From JASGKO01 sp049840595 (GTDB taxonomy: Bacteria; Verrucomicrobiota; Verrucomicrobiia; Chthoniobacterales; Chthoniobacteraceae), in contig JASGKO010000023.1 of NCBI GenBank assembly GCA_049840595.1, positions 100,911-164,910 on the forward strand: DNA of 64,000 nt, read 5' to 3'. The notes under the pieces are model-generated. The model ran no database searches. It was given only the letters and a program-made list of their open reading frames with translations, and was not told where the DNA came from. The translations under genes were made by a program, and so were the position numbers. Below are positions 18,927-27,112 of the stretch, piece after piece; within the stretch, counting starts at the first letter, position 1, and each line of letters opens with the position of its first letter.

Positions 18927-20061
18927 ATGTCCATCGACCTCCAAGCCATCAATACCGACGAGTTGAAATCCCGCGTGGGCGAGCTCCGGAGGTATCTTTG
19001 ACCTCGCCAAGCTGCAAACCCGCTTGAGCGAACTGGACGAGGCCATGTCGGCCGCCGATTTTTGGAACAACAAGGAAAGCGCGCAAGCCCAGGTGGAGGA
19101 ACTTTCCACCCTGCGGGCGAAGGTGAATCCCCTGCTCGATCTCGATCGCCAGGTTGGCGATCTGGAAGTGCTGAAGATGCTCGTGGAAGAGGAGCAGGAT
19201 GAAAGCGCGGTCAGCGATTTGAAAAAGGAATACGCGCAGGTGGAAAAAAGTCTGGCGGCCTTTGAGCTGCAGAGCCTGCTTTCCGGCCCGCAGGACAAGT
19301 TCGAATGCGTTCATCACCATTCATTCCGGCGCGGGCGGCACGGAATCGTGCGACTGGGCGGATATGCTGCTGCGCATGTACCAGCGCTGGATCGAGCGCC
19401 GCGGCTTCACAGCACCATGATTGACATTCAAGTCGGCGACGAGGCGGGGATCAAATCCGCCACGCTGCTGGTCGCAGGAAACTATGCTTTCGGCTATCTT
19501 GCCACCGAGCGCGGCGTGCATCGCCTGGTGCGCATCTCGCCCTTCGATGCGAACAAGCGGCGGCATACCTCGTTCGCGAGCATGGATATCGTGCCGGAAA
19601 TTGCCGATGACGCGCCGATTGAAATCAACCCGGCGGATATCGAACTGGACACCTACCGCGCGGCGGCAAGGGCGGCCAGAACGTGAACAAGGTGGAAACC
19701 GCCGTGCGCACTCATCCACATGCCCACCGGCATCATCGTCGCCTGCCAGGCCGAGCGCAGCCAGGGCCAGAACAACCGCGAGCTGGCGATGAAGATGCTC
19801 AAGGCCAAGCTCTACCAGATCGAGCAGGACAAGAAGCGCGCCGAGATCGAGCGGCAGTATGGAGAAAAAGGCGACATCGCCTGGGGCAGCCAGATCCGCA
19901 GCTACGTCTTCCAGCCCTACCAGATGGTGAAGGACCACCGCACCGGCGTCGAGACGAGCAACGTGCAGGCGGTGATGGATGGGGACATCGATGAATTCAT
20001 CGAAGGCAAGCTGCGCGGATGGACGGCGAAGAAGGGCCAGCAGAGCGACGACGACGTGTAG
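18927..20061 (+). CDS. prfB: peptide chain release factor 2 with programmed frameshift
   Basis: RF2 terminates translation at UGA and UAA. The first 24 codons (MSIDLQAINTDELKSRVGEL) end at an in-frame TGA at 18999. Decoding continues in +1 as DLAKLQTRLSELDEAMSAAD. Family segments follow: HSGAGGTESCDWADMLLRM, GIKSATLLVAGNYAFGYL, RLVRISPFDANKRRHTSF, the catalytic GGQ loop (GGKGGQNVNKVETAVR), GIIVACQAERSQGQN and GDIAWGSQIRSYVFQPYQ. Besides the programmed site, single-base shifts near 19305, 19415, 19667 and 19708 are needed. Because RF2 should be essential, these are probably sequence errors. Divergent from mfd; the 3' end is the repeated unit described separately. Confidence 0.9.
18989..19002 (+). 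promoter_or_regulatory. prfB +1 programmed frameshift signal
   Basis: GGAGG TAT CTT TGA C: an internal Shine-Dalgarno-like GGAGG just upstream of the slippery CTT codon (18996-18998) and the TGA (18999-19001) followed by C. This is the same arrangement as the autoregulatory site of E. coli prfB: low RF2 makes ribosomes slip +1 and complete RF2. Confidence 0.95.
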
Positions 20062-20126
20062 GCCGGGGACGAGGCTGGAGCCTCGCAGACAATGGCGTTA
20101 CCAGGCTGGAGCCTGGTAACGAGGGG
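19927..20126 (+). repeat. prfB 3'-end unit, copy 1 (functional gene end)
   Basis: The last 45 codons of prfB (from VKDHRTGVETSNVQAVMDGD to QQSDDDV) are followed by a REP-like tail with two palindromes: GAGGCTGGAGCCTC and ACCAGGCTGGAGCCTGGT. The whole unit recurs at 23316-23515 with mostly third-codon-position differences; partial copies are at 20565 and 24138. Confidence 0.85.
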
Positions 20127-20129
20127 GCG

Positions 20130-20531
20130 TCAGTAGCCCAAAATCGGTGGATAGCTTGAGAAAAATGAAGGTCCTGCTTCTGTTTCTTCTACAACTACCG
20201 TGATGGTCTTTGCTTTTCGGATTTCTTGTATTAGCAGTAGCGTAGCGATGGTTCGAAAATCCCGAGAATTTGCCCCGGCGCTAACCTCATATTCGTTCCC
20301 ATCCACGGCGAAGGAAACTTCGCCATTGTATAAGTCAGCCTTCAGATTTTTGAGCCCAACCGCTGACAATTCTTTTTGAACATTCCCGGCTTGCGCAGCC
20401 GTTAAGACAAACAGCGGGCTAAACAAGATCGACAGGAGTAAGGCTGTTTTCCGTAGCTCGAAAAACGATCCCCATGCTGTCGCTGTCTTTTCCCGTGCAA
20501 AAAATATTTTGGGAGCCAAGTTAGTTTTCAT
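20130..20531 (-). CDS. small secreted protein of unknown function
   Basis: The 133-aa protein has an N-terminal basic stretch, a hydrophobic signal segment (TALLLSILFSPLFVL) and a likely cleavage site at AAQAG. The mature 80-odd residues are mixed alpha/beta with no motif I recognise. It is the only gene between prfB-end copies 1 and 2. Its base composition is visibly lower in GC than prfB, consistent with foreign origin. A shorter start within the signal region is possible. Confidence 0.55.
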   Translation of the reverse strand: MKTNLAPKIFFAREKTATAWGSFFELRKTALLLSILFSPLFVLTAAQAGNVQKELSAVGLKNLKADLYNGEVSFAVDGNEYEVSAGANSRDFRTIATLLLIQEIRKAKTITVVVEETEAGPSFFSSYPPILGY

Positions 20532-20564
20532 CGTTTTTTTATAAAAAAAGAATGCGCCCTCTTC

Positions 20565-20618
20565 AAGCTGCGCGGTTGGACGGCGAAGAAAGGTCAGCAG
20601 GGCGACGATGATGTGTAA
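20565..20618 (+). repeat. prfB 3'-end fragment, copy 2
   Basis: AAGCTGCGCGGTTGGACGGC onward to the TAA at 20616-20618 encodes KLRGWTAKKGQQGDDDV, matching the RF2 C-terminus. It differs from copy 1 mainly at synonymous positions plus one Ser-to-Gly change. It lacks the REP-like tail and begins abruptly inside the coding sequence. Confidence 0.8.
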
Positions 20619-20671
20619 GAAGCGGTGAAAGCCATTCCTCGCAAAGGTAATCCGAAGGTTACGCAGCTTTT

Positions 20672-20712
20672 AAAAGCAGGGAGGAAATCATCCTTTTATT
20701 CGCCCTGCTTTT
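20672..20712 (-). terminator. terminator of the restriction-modification operon
   Basis: AAAAGCAGGG at 20672-20681 pairs with CCCTGCTTTT at 20703-20712 across 21 bases. On the minus strand the stem is followed by more T residues. It lies about 45 bases beyond the endonuclease stop. Confidence 0.55.
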
Positions 20713-20756
20713 GATTGTCTCCATCGGGGCATTTTTTGCGACCTGACTCCTATAGT

Positions 20757-21494
20757 TTACTTCTGCAACGCAGCTTCTGCCGCGAAGTGGCCAGCAAGCT
20801 GGGTTACAAATGTTTTCAGGCTCGTCAGCTCTGAAAACTCTACATATTTGCCTGTCCTGGCCGTTGATCTTGGCGAAGTAATGAAGGCCGCCGAGGTATA
20901 GAGGTTTTCCTTTACCAGCTTCTGACAAAGAAGGTTATAACGGTCGGCATAGGAACAGTCGGAGAATTCTTTGAAAACTGGGAAATGGGGAGATCGATCT
21001 TTGACTGGAGTTCGCGAGGCCGGACAATCTTCGATGAGCATGAGCCAGCCAAGGAATGGCTTGGTATGGTTGCCGAGCGCACCTTCGCGGAAGGCCGTCA
21101 ACAGATCTACGGCAGAGCCAATCGCCTCCTCCGTGCGGTTGTTGAAGTTGTTACCAAAGCTGCCGACCTGGCTCTTCATTTCAATAACAGCCACCAATCG
21201 CCCGTTATTCATCACGACCATGTCCCACTGCTTGGTTGGGCGAAAATAGCCGGGAAGGGTCACGACACCCTTGTTAAGACAAATCTGAGCATGCGTAAGG
21301 CCATTAGCTTTAACCAGATCGCCGATCAAAACGAGGAACCCGTCCATGTTTTTACCCGCAGTCACCGCGCCCCGACTCCCGGCATCCAGTTTACCAGCCT
21401 GCTCCTGCTTCTTGAGGGCAGCGGCGCGGTTCCCCCAAAATGCTTGCACTGCTTCGGTGGCTTTTACCTCGTAGTTGGCTAAATCGAGTGGCAT
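20757..21494 (-). CDS. type II restriction endonuclease, PaeR7I/XhoI family
   Basis: The 245-aa protein matches the PaeR7I family, whose members cut CTCGAG. Diagnostic segments include LNKGVVTLPGYFRPTKQWDM and SQVGSFGNNFNNRTEEAIGS. The PD-(D/E)xK nuclease core is Asp91 with Glu105-x-Lys107 (WDMVV..AVIEMKSQ). Its start lies 4 bases after the stop of the methyltransferase, so both are on one transcript with the methyltransferase first. CTCGAG is present in this window (for example 7214, 17404, 46115, 46495), so protection by the methylase would be needed. Confidence 0.9.
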   Translation of the reverse strand: MPLDLANYEVKATEAVQAFWGNRAAALKKQEQAGKLDAGSRGAVTAGKNMDGFLVLIGDLVKANGLTHAQICLNKGVVTLPGYFRPTKQWDMVVMNNGRLVAVIEMKSQVGSFGNNFNNRTEEAIGSAVDLLTAFREGALGNHTKPFLGWLMLIEDCPASRTPVKDRSPHFPVFKEFSDCSYADRYNLLCQKLVKENLYTSAAFITSPRSTARTGKYVEFSELTSLKTFVTQLAGHFAAEAALQK

Positions 21495-21498
21495 ACTT

Positions 21499-23169
21499 TT
21501 AGTGTCCTAACCAAATACGCTCCTCCGAAGTGAGCCGGTAGAGCTCGAAAACAGCTTCATTTGCCATCGACTGATCACCATTTCTACCTGCAGAAATGAG
21601 TTGCTCCTGAATTTTTAAGGGGACCGAATTCCAAAATGGAATTCTGATTCGGCGAAGATATTGCGCTTGGAACCTTAGAAATCCACCGGCCATCTGCACC
21701 GAATAGGTGGAGACAAAAAGCGCCGCAATCCCTGATCGCAGCACCGCCTGGAGGGCATGCAAATCCCATATATCGGATGTAATGAAATAAAGATTGTGGT
21801 GGGGATATAACTTGCCGGATTCATAAACCACATGTGCTTTCCCTTTGATGTCCGGAATGAGGAGCTTGGGTCGCCGAGTCAGTGAGGACGTGATTTTATC
21901 AATGGTCCGATACCAGCGTCGTTCGTCACGTTGGGCGCAATTTCTTCTGCGAAGAATCCCGGCATGCATTTCAAAATAAGCCTTCAATTTCGGATATTTG
22001 TCCAAGTCCACCAGTTGTCCATCCTCTGAAAATGGATTCACCACGCCTTTGCCGGTCCATTCAACATTATCCCCAATGATGTCTTTGGTGACAGCCAGCG
22101 GAAGTTTTCGATCCTCCTCGACGGGGAGTTCGTTGTAGTCACTGACGTAAACCTTGTCTGCGCCGGTCGCCACCCCGATTCCCACTTTGCAGCCAGCTTC
22201 TTCGAGAGTAGGCAATTCGGACTCCAGCCTTCGGACAATGGAAACCTGATCCAGCCCTTGTAAAATCCACGGTTCCTCATCATCCGCCACCTCATCTACT
22301 CGTTGAACCGATGGATGATTACTTCTCCCTTGAAGGGCGGGCACCAATTCCGAAAGTGCACGAGCCTCGACAACTGGTCGATGCGCAACATACGTCACCG
22401 ACTTGGGCTCTCGCTTGATGAGAGTGATTGCCGGGTAAGCCAACACGTCGGACAAAAACGCATCGGTATTAACCATGTCCACATAGGCCATGAGGTGAAA
22501 GCGCTCGGAAATCATCCGCCGGAGGGCCGAACCGTATTTGTTCTTCATCCACCGGTCCGCACAGATAAAACAAAGCACTCCCCCCGGTTCCAGCGAGTTC
22601 AACCCTTTTTCAATGAAAGGAACGTAGAGATCGGCACGATCATACATCGTGGAAAAGCGGTCTCGATATTCAGCCAATAACACAGGCGAAATCGACTCCT
22701 GTCGGACATAGGGCGGATTACCAACCACGTGAGTAAATGATCCGCCCAAGAACGTTAGTAGAAAATCTCCTTCAATCACCCATGCCAGCGCCAACTCCAG
22801 AGCGTCGGTTTCCGAGAAGCCATTTTCGACAAGGAGCGTTTTAACCTTTTCTCGCGTCTTTCCACAGGTTTCGGAATGCACTTCCACAGATCGAATTGCA
22901 TGTTTCAGATCATCCGTCACTTCGTTTACGCCATGCAAAGACGCAAGCAACCGCTCAACGGCGGGTAAGAGAAAGTCTCCCTCGCCAACACTCGGTTCCA
23001 GGAGTCTCAGCTTGGCCAAATCCTGATCGCTGGTGTAACCCGAGAGGTCCAGGATGAAATCAACCACTGCCCTTCGGGTGAAAATCGCGCCACGTGCTTC
23101 ATTGCCTGACCTCGAAAGCTCAGCCAAAGCCGCTTCCAAGGCAGGTGTGGAGCAAAGAAGATCAAGCAT
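21499..23169 (-). CDS. DNA N6-adenine methyltransferase of the PaeR7I-type system
   Basis: The 556-aa enzyme has an AdoMet-binding motif I (LRLLEPSVGEGDFLL, about 55-69) and the catalytic NPPY (VVGNPPYVRQES, Asn151-Tyr154), then DLYVPFIEKGLNSLEPGGVL. The order motif I then NPPY with a C-terminal target-recognition region is the gamma class. With the adjacent PaeR7I-like nuclease it should methylate adenine in CTCGAG (inference). The first codons come within 150 bases of a prfB-end copy, whose RF2-like sequence reads on the other strand. Confidence 0.9.
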   Translation of the reverse strand: MLDLLCSTPALEAALAELSRSGNEARGAIFTRRAVVDFILDLSGYTSDQDLAKLRLLEPSVGEGDFLLPAVERLLASLHGVNEVTDDLKHAIRSVEVHSETCGKTREKVKTLLVENGFSETDALELALAWVIEGDFLLTFLGGSFTHVVGNPPYVRQESISPVLLAEYRDRFSTMYDRADLYVPFIEKGLNSLEPGGVLCFICADRWMKNKYGSALRRMISERFHLMAYVDMVNTDAFLSDVLAYPAITLIKREPKSVTYVAHRPVVEARALSELVPALQGRSNHPSVQRVDEVADDEEPWILQGLDQVSIVRRLESELPTLEEAGCKVGIGVATGADKVYVSDYNELPVEEDRKLPLAVTKDIIGDNVEWTGKGVVNPFSEDGQLVDLDKYPKLKAYFEMHAGILRRRNCAQRDERRWYRTIDKITSSLTRRPKLLIPDIKGKAHVVYESGKLYPHHNLYFITSDIWDLHALQAVLRSGIAALFVSTYSVQMAGGFLRFQAQYLRRIRIPFWNSVPLKIQEQLISAGRNGDQSMANEAVFELYRLTSEERIWLGH

Positions 23170-23315
23170 GTGGAGCAGCTCAATTCTGTTCCGATAGCTC
23201 GGAAAAGCAAGCCTGGCATCGGGAGAAAAAAACGCGACCGCATGGAAGGGAAATACCGGTGGGGAATGCGATGCGATTTTGCAGGAAAAGGCGACGCTTT
23301 TTATATGGCACCAGA

Positions 23316-23515
23316 GTGAAGGACCACCGCATCGGCGTCGAGACGAGCAACGTGCAGGCCGTGATGGACGGCGACATCGACGAGTTTATCGAAGGCAAGC
23401 TGCGTGGGTGGACGGCGAAGAAGGGGCCGCAGAGCGACGACGACGTGCAGGCGCGGGGACGAGGCTGGAGCCTCGCGGACCACGGCGTTACCAGGCTGGA
23501 GCCTGGTAACGAGGG
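23316..23515 (+). repeat. prfB 3'-end unit, copy 3
   Basis: This copy encodes VKDHRIGVETSNVQAVMDGD through KKGPQSDDDV in an open frame and continues with the REP-like tail (GAGGCTGGAGCCTC, ACCAGGCTGGAGCCTGGT). Compared with copy 1 nearly all coding differences are synonymous (for example GAT/GAC, GAATTC/GAGTTT, CGCGGA/CGTGGG). The stop codon is changed to CAG. It marks the right edge of the restriction-modification segment. Confidence 0.85.
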
Positions 23516-23533
23516 AGGGAACGAATGCTGTTA

Positions 23534-24025
23534 CTAGTGGACAGCTTGAGATGGCGGGCTGCCAGCCGCTGCCGCCGGGACCGCAGTAACATTGAAAAGG
23601 GCACCATCCTTTAGCCCGAGAATCATCGTGATGCTACTCGGACCGGAAGTTTTAAATGAGAGGGATGAGGACGGTTTGAAATGGATCACGAGTTCGATGA
23701 CGGGCGGCAGGTTCGGCACGTAGGCGACACCTTTGAGCGTGTAGCCCTTGGCTGCGGTGGCTTCAACTGGTGCAAATTCTGCATTGGAATACTCGCCCTT
23801 GAGCATTTCCGGGATCGCATATTTCTCCAGATTGTTTCGCACCCTTGGGGCCGTGCCGTCGAGGCAATAAAGCTTCTCGATGGCAGCGGCATCCTTTGCC
23901 TTAAAAGCCGACTCTACCTGGGCCAGAAATGCCGCCTGCTGCGGGCCGGTCGGTTCCAGCGAAGGATTGGTGGCCAGTCCAAAATCGCCACTAAGCAGGA
24001 GGAGAAAGAGGGGAAAATATTTCAT
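23534..24025 (-). CDS. secreted protein of unknown function
   Basis: I use the ATG at 24025, giving 163 aa with a short signal peptide (MKYFPLFLLLLSGDFGLA). The mature part contains LEPTGPQQAAFLAQVESAFK and later a beta-rich half. It resembles the small nuclear-transport-factor-like or lipoprotein-associated proteins seen in Verrucomicrobiota, but I cannot assign a family. It is the only gene between prfB-end copies 3 and 4. A longer start at 24244 would read through copy 4 and is rejected. Confidence 0.6.
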   Translation of the reverse strand: MKYFPLFLLLLSGDFGLATNPSLEPTGPQQAAFLAQVESAFKAKDAAAIEKLYCLDGTAPRVRNNLEKYAIPEMLKGEYSNAEFAPVEATAAKGYTLKGVAYVPNLPPVIELVIHFKPSSSLSFKTSGPSSITMILGLKDGALFNVTAVPAAAAGSPPSQAVH

Positions 24026-24137
24026 CGATTTTTGTGAAAAAGGAAACCGCACTCGCCAAGGCAAACCAGCCAGCATCTCGTGCAAAGAAATAACGCCATG
24101 TAAACAGGGAGTAAAGCGCCAAGAATCGGCTCCCGCG

Positions 24138-24232
24138 CGGCAACAGAGCGACGACGACGTGTAGGCGCGGGGACGAGGCTGGAGCCTCGCGGACCGTGGC
24201 GTTACCAGGCTGGAGCCTGGTAACGAGGGGGG
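24138..24232 (+). repeat. prfB 3'-end unit, copy 4 (short)
   Basis: CAACAGAGCGACGACGACGT gives the last residues QQSDDDV and the stop, followed by the same REP-like tail with both palindromes. The upstream sequence no longer matches RF2, so this copy keeps only the last seven or eight codons plus the tail. Confidence 0.8.
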
Positions 24233-24292
24233 TGCTCTTCGCATCGCTATTCGAGTTGGAACTATTGAACGTGGCCTGCTAGAGAGGAAGGC

Positions 24293-24694
24293 ATGCGGTA
24301 TTACTTACTGGTGATGGGGCTGGGCATGATTGGCATGGCGATTTGGCTGGGGTGGCAGTCGCTGACCTTCATTCGGCGGACGCGCAAGACCGATGGGGTT
24401 CTGACCGGGTGGAATGAGACGCCGAAATTCAACCAACCGGGTATCGTTTACTATTATGCGGTGGTCTCGTATGAGGCTTTCGATGGCACGCAGCATCAGG
24501 TGACCAGCGAGATCGGCTGTCATCCGAAGCCGAAGGTGGAAATCGGCCATCGATATCCGGTGCGTTACAACCTGAGGAATCCCGAGGAGGCCCGCCTCGA
24601 TACGCTGGCGAACCTCTGGGCTCCGGCCGCGGGGTTTTTCGTTTTGGGCAGCGGGGTGATCCTGGCCTTTCTGCATCCTTCGCATCATCATTGA
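24293..24694 (+). CDS. DUF3592 membrane protein
   Basis: The 133-aa protein has an N-terminal membrane segment (YYLLVMGLGMIGMAIWLGW), a beta-rich extracytoplasmic domain typical of DUF3592 (VVSYEAFDGTQHQVTSEIG; then IGHRYPVRYNLRNPEEARL) and a second membrane segment (LWAPAAGFFVLGSGVILAFL). The family has no known function. It stands alone, 60 bases after prfB-end copy 4, and may mark the resumption of the native chromosome. Confidence 0.8.
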   Translation: MRYYLLVMGLGMIGMAIWLGWQSLTFIRRTRKTDGVLTGWNETPKFNQPGIVYYYAVVSYEAFDGTQHQVTSEIGCHPKPKVEIGHRYPVRYNLRNPEEARLDTLANLWAPAAGFFVLGSGVILAFLHPSHHH

Positions 24695-24748
24695 AATCGA
24701 TGAGGCCCGTTTAACAACGTTGCCTTTTTCGGTTTTTCCGCGCAAATC

Positions 24749-26439
24749 GTGGGCGTGGAAGTAACGCAGTCGATTTCGCCCCCAACCAGCTCGCTTTTTT
24801 CCCGGCGGGCTGTTCGCATTCTGTTGATTGTGCTCGTGGGGCTGGCGGCGCAGGGGCATTGCCTGTGGTCCACCTTTTATCTCGACGATACGTGGCAGGT
24901 GGAGAACTCGGAGGCGGTGGAGGGCGGGCAGTGGTGGGCTGATCTGGTCAATTTGCTGCCGAATGCGAGCTACTACTTTACGTGGAAGTTTTTTGGATTT
25001 TCGGCGCCGATTTTTCATCTGGAGAATTTGCTGCTGCACTTGCTGGTGGCGCTGTCGGTGTATGGCTGGCGCGCTATTTCATGGCGCTGGGGAGCGGGGA
25101 GGAATCGGAGCGGTGGGAGAACGCGGCGTGGCTGGCGGCGCTGATTTTCGCAGTGCATCCGCTGACGACGGAGATGACCAACTATGTGCGGGCGCGGGAT
25201 CATGGGCTGGTGACGCTCTTTTCGCTACTGGCGGGGGGCTGCACGCTGCTGGCCCTGCAACGGCGCTGGCTGTGGGCGCTGGCGGCGCTGCTGGCCGTAG
25301 TGCTGGCGACGATCTCGAAGGGGCCGGGGCTGCCGCAGGCGCTCTGCAACTGCCTCGCGGTGGTGGGGGCGTATTGCTGGCTGCGCGGGTGGAAGGGCCT
25401 GCGGATTTCGTGGCCGGTGGGGCTGGCCGTGGGAGCGGCTGCGGGGCTGGTCTTCGCGGTGGCGTTCGGGCACATCCGGTATCTTTGGACCGTGCTGGCG
25501 GGGCAATTCGCGAATCCGCAATTTGGGTTGCATGCGCTCACGCAGTGCCGGGTGTTTCCGCAATACCTGCTGCGGATGGTGTGGCCGGTCGATCTGTGCT
25601 CGGATCACCTGGTGGCGTGGACGAAGGATTACGCCGATCCCACGGCGTGGGTCTATGTGGCGGGGGTGGTGGCGGTGCTGGGCGTGCTGGCTTTTCTCGG
25701 CCTGCGCAAGCGGCAGCCGTGGGCCCTGCTGCTGGGGCTGGCGCTGGCGCCGCTGCTGATGCGCTGGCTGTACCTGGTGAGCGAGTTGATGGTGGAATAT
25801 CGCACTTATCCCTGCCTGCCCTTCGTGGCGATGCTGATGGCGGTGGCGGTGCAGCGCTGGCTTCGCAAACAGCCCCGGGTGGCATGGGGCGTGGCCGGGA
25901 CGGTGCTGGTTTTCTTTTCGGCCCTCACTTTCCAGCGCAGCCTCGACTGGCGCAGCACGGATGCGCTTTGCACGCAGATCAGCACCCTTTATCCGCTGCA
26001 TTTGCGCGAGATGAATGAACGCTCGACGTGGGATCTCGATGCGGGACGCTACGAGGCGATTCTGGACCGGTATCCGGGATTTCTGGCCACGCTGAACAAG
26101 GTGATGGATTACAACCGCTCGACGCCGCATCGCTATTACGACAACTGGCCGCTGTGCGTGGTGAATGAGGAGTGCATGGTCTCCGAGGCGATGGCGCACG
26201 TGAAATCGAAGTGGGATGGGCAGGCGCATCTGGACCTGACCGCCTGGCGAATGCTGCAAAATCACATCTATCACCCCGGGCTGTGGGCGCAGTGGCATTA
26301 CTCGGCGGGGAACATTGCGCTGCTGGAGGGGGATGAAAAAAGCGCGCTCCAGCATTACTTGAATGCGCGGGCTTACATCGCGACGCCGCTGCTGGTGGAC
26401 CGGCAGATTGCGAAGATCGTGCCGGGGTATGGGCGATAG
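24749..26439 (+). CDS. PMT/TMTC-like integral membrane glycosyltransferase, frameshifted
   Basis: Starting at GTG 24749, the protein has an N-terminal membrane segment, STFYLDDTWQVENSE (an extracytoplasmic acidic loop as in GT-C enzymes) and FHLENLLLHLLVALSVYG, the helix typical of TMTC/PMT-like proteins. The frame then shifts near 25065 and continues with WLAALIFAVHPLTTEMTNYV, ARDHGLVTLFSLLAGG and seven or more further membrane helices. The soluble C-terminus has a TPR-like segment (WHYSAGNIALLEGDEKSALQ). Such GT-C enzymes use polyprenyl-linked sugars to glycosylate exported proteins; substrate unknown. Confidence 0.75.
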
Positions 26440-26454
26440 AGCAGAAAGAAAAAT

Positions 26455-26487
26455 TAACCACGAAGCACACGAAGATCACGAAGGGGG
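26455..26487. repeat. ACGAAG-type dispersed repeat
   Basis: TTAACCACGAAGCACACGAA followed by GATCACGAAGGGG, 15 bases after the glycosyltransferase stop. This sequence style recurs in intergenic regions of many environmental genomes. The remaining gap to 26625 shows no gene. Confidence 0.5.
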
Positions 26488-26625
26488 GAGAAAGGGGGCC
26501 GGGGGAAATAAGGGTGGTGGATTTAGCCTGGCGCACGTTTTCACCTCGGACGGGCACACAGTCGTCACGTTACTGCCCCAGGAATGTTACTTGTCCGGGT
26601 GGGTTCCTACGCGAATTTGGGGTTG

Positions 26626-27030
26626 ATGAATCCTAGCCCCAACCGCACTGAAGTATCGCGGCCATCATGGTTGGGGCGCATCGTGCAACTGGATCTCGCG
26701 GATTCGCACAAGCGGCTCCAATTCCGGCTCGGGAAGTGGTTTCAGTGGAGCATCAGCTTGAGCGAGGAACGCGGTGCGGCGGGCGGGAGCATCAAGTTTT
26801 CCACGCCATTCCGCTCTCCCCTGCTCTCCGGCCTGCTTTGTGTGGGGCTGGCTTTTGCGATGGGACACGTGAGCCAGTTCATCACGCCGGTGATTTTTCT
26901 ATGCTTTGCGGTGCATCATTTTCGGCGGTGGTGGAAATCGTGGTTTCGGCGAAAGGAGATGGCGATGGGAGCGGATTTTTTGCGACAGGATGGACGGGAG
27001 GAACGGGAGGTCCTGGCGGTAAGTCGGTGA
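26626..27030 (+). CDS. hypothetical protein with one or two membrane helices
   Basis: A 134-aa frame from ATG 26626. The N-terminal half is soluble and Arg/Ser-rich; a hydrophobic region (LLSGLLCVGLAFAMGHV then QFITPVIFLCFAVHHF) follows, then an Arg/Trp-rich tail. I do not recognise a family. It could be a real small membrane protein; there is no strong ribosome binding site. Confidence 0.42.
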   Translation: MNPSPNRTEVSRPSWLGRIVQLDLADSHKRLQFRLGKWFQWSISLSEERGAAGGSIKFSTPFRSPLLSGLLCVGLAFAMGHVSQFITPVIFLCFAVHHFRRWWKSWFRRKEMAMGADFLRQDGREEREVLAVSR

Positions 27031-27043
27031 GGTGAGGAACGGT

Positions 27044-27078
27044 TTGGAATGGCGGCGTCAGGCCGCCGCATTCCAAGG
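27044..27078. terminator. palindromic repeat between convergent genes
   Basis: TTGGAATGGCGGCG at 27044-27057 pairs with CGCCGCATTCCAA near 27064-27076, leaving a short loop. It lies between two convergent genes and may work as a bidirectional terminator; it also looks like a dispersed REP-type unit. Confidence 0.5.
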
Positions 27079-27112
27079 GCTTTCCCGCGAAAGATGGCGT
27101 GGATTTCACCCC

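Noticed and set aside
18927..19001. Premature stop in prfB taken as a pseudogene sign
   Set aside because: The TGA is part of the canonical programmed +1 frameshift.
24138..24232. Start of the small secreted gene extended to 24244
   Set aside because: It would read backwards through a prfB-end copy; the signal peptide starts at 24025.
19927..24232. CRISPR-like array
   Set aside because: The repeats are long coding fragments with unequal, gene-containing spacers, not short regular repeats.
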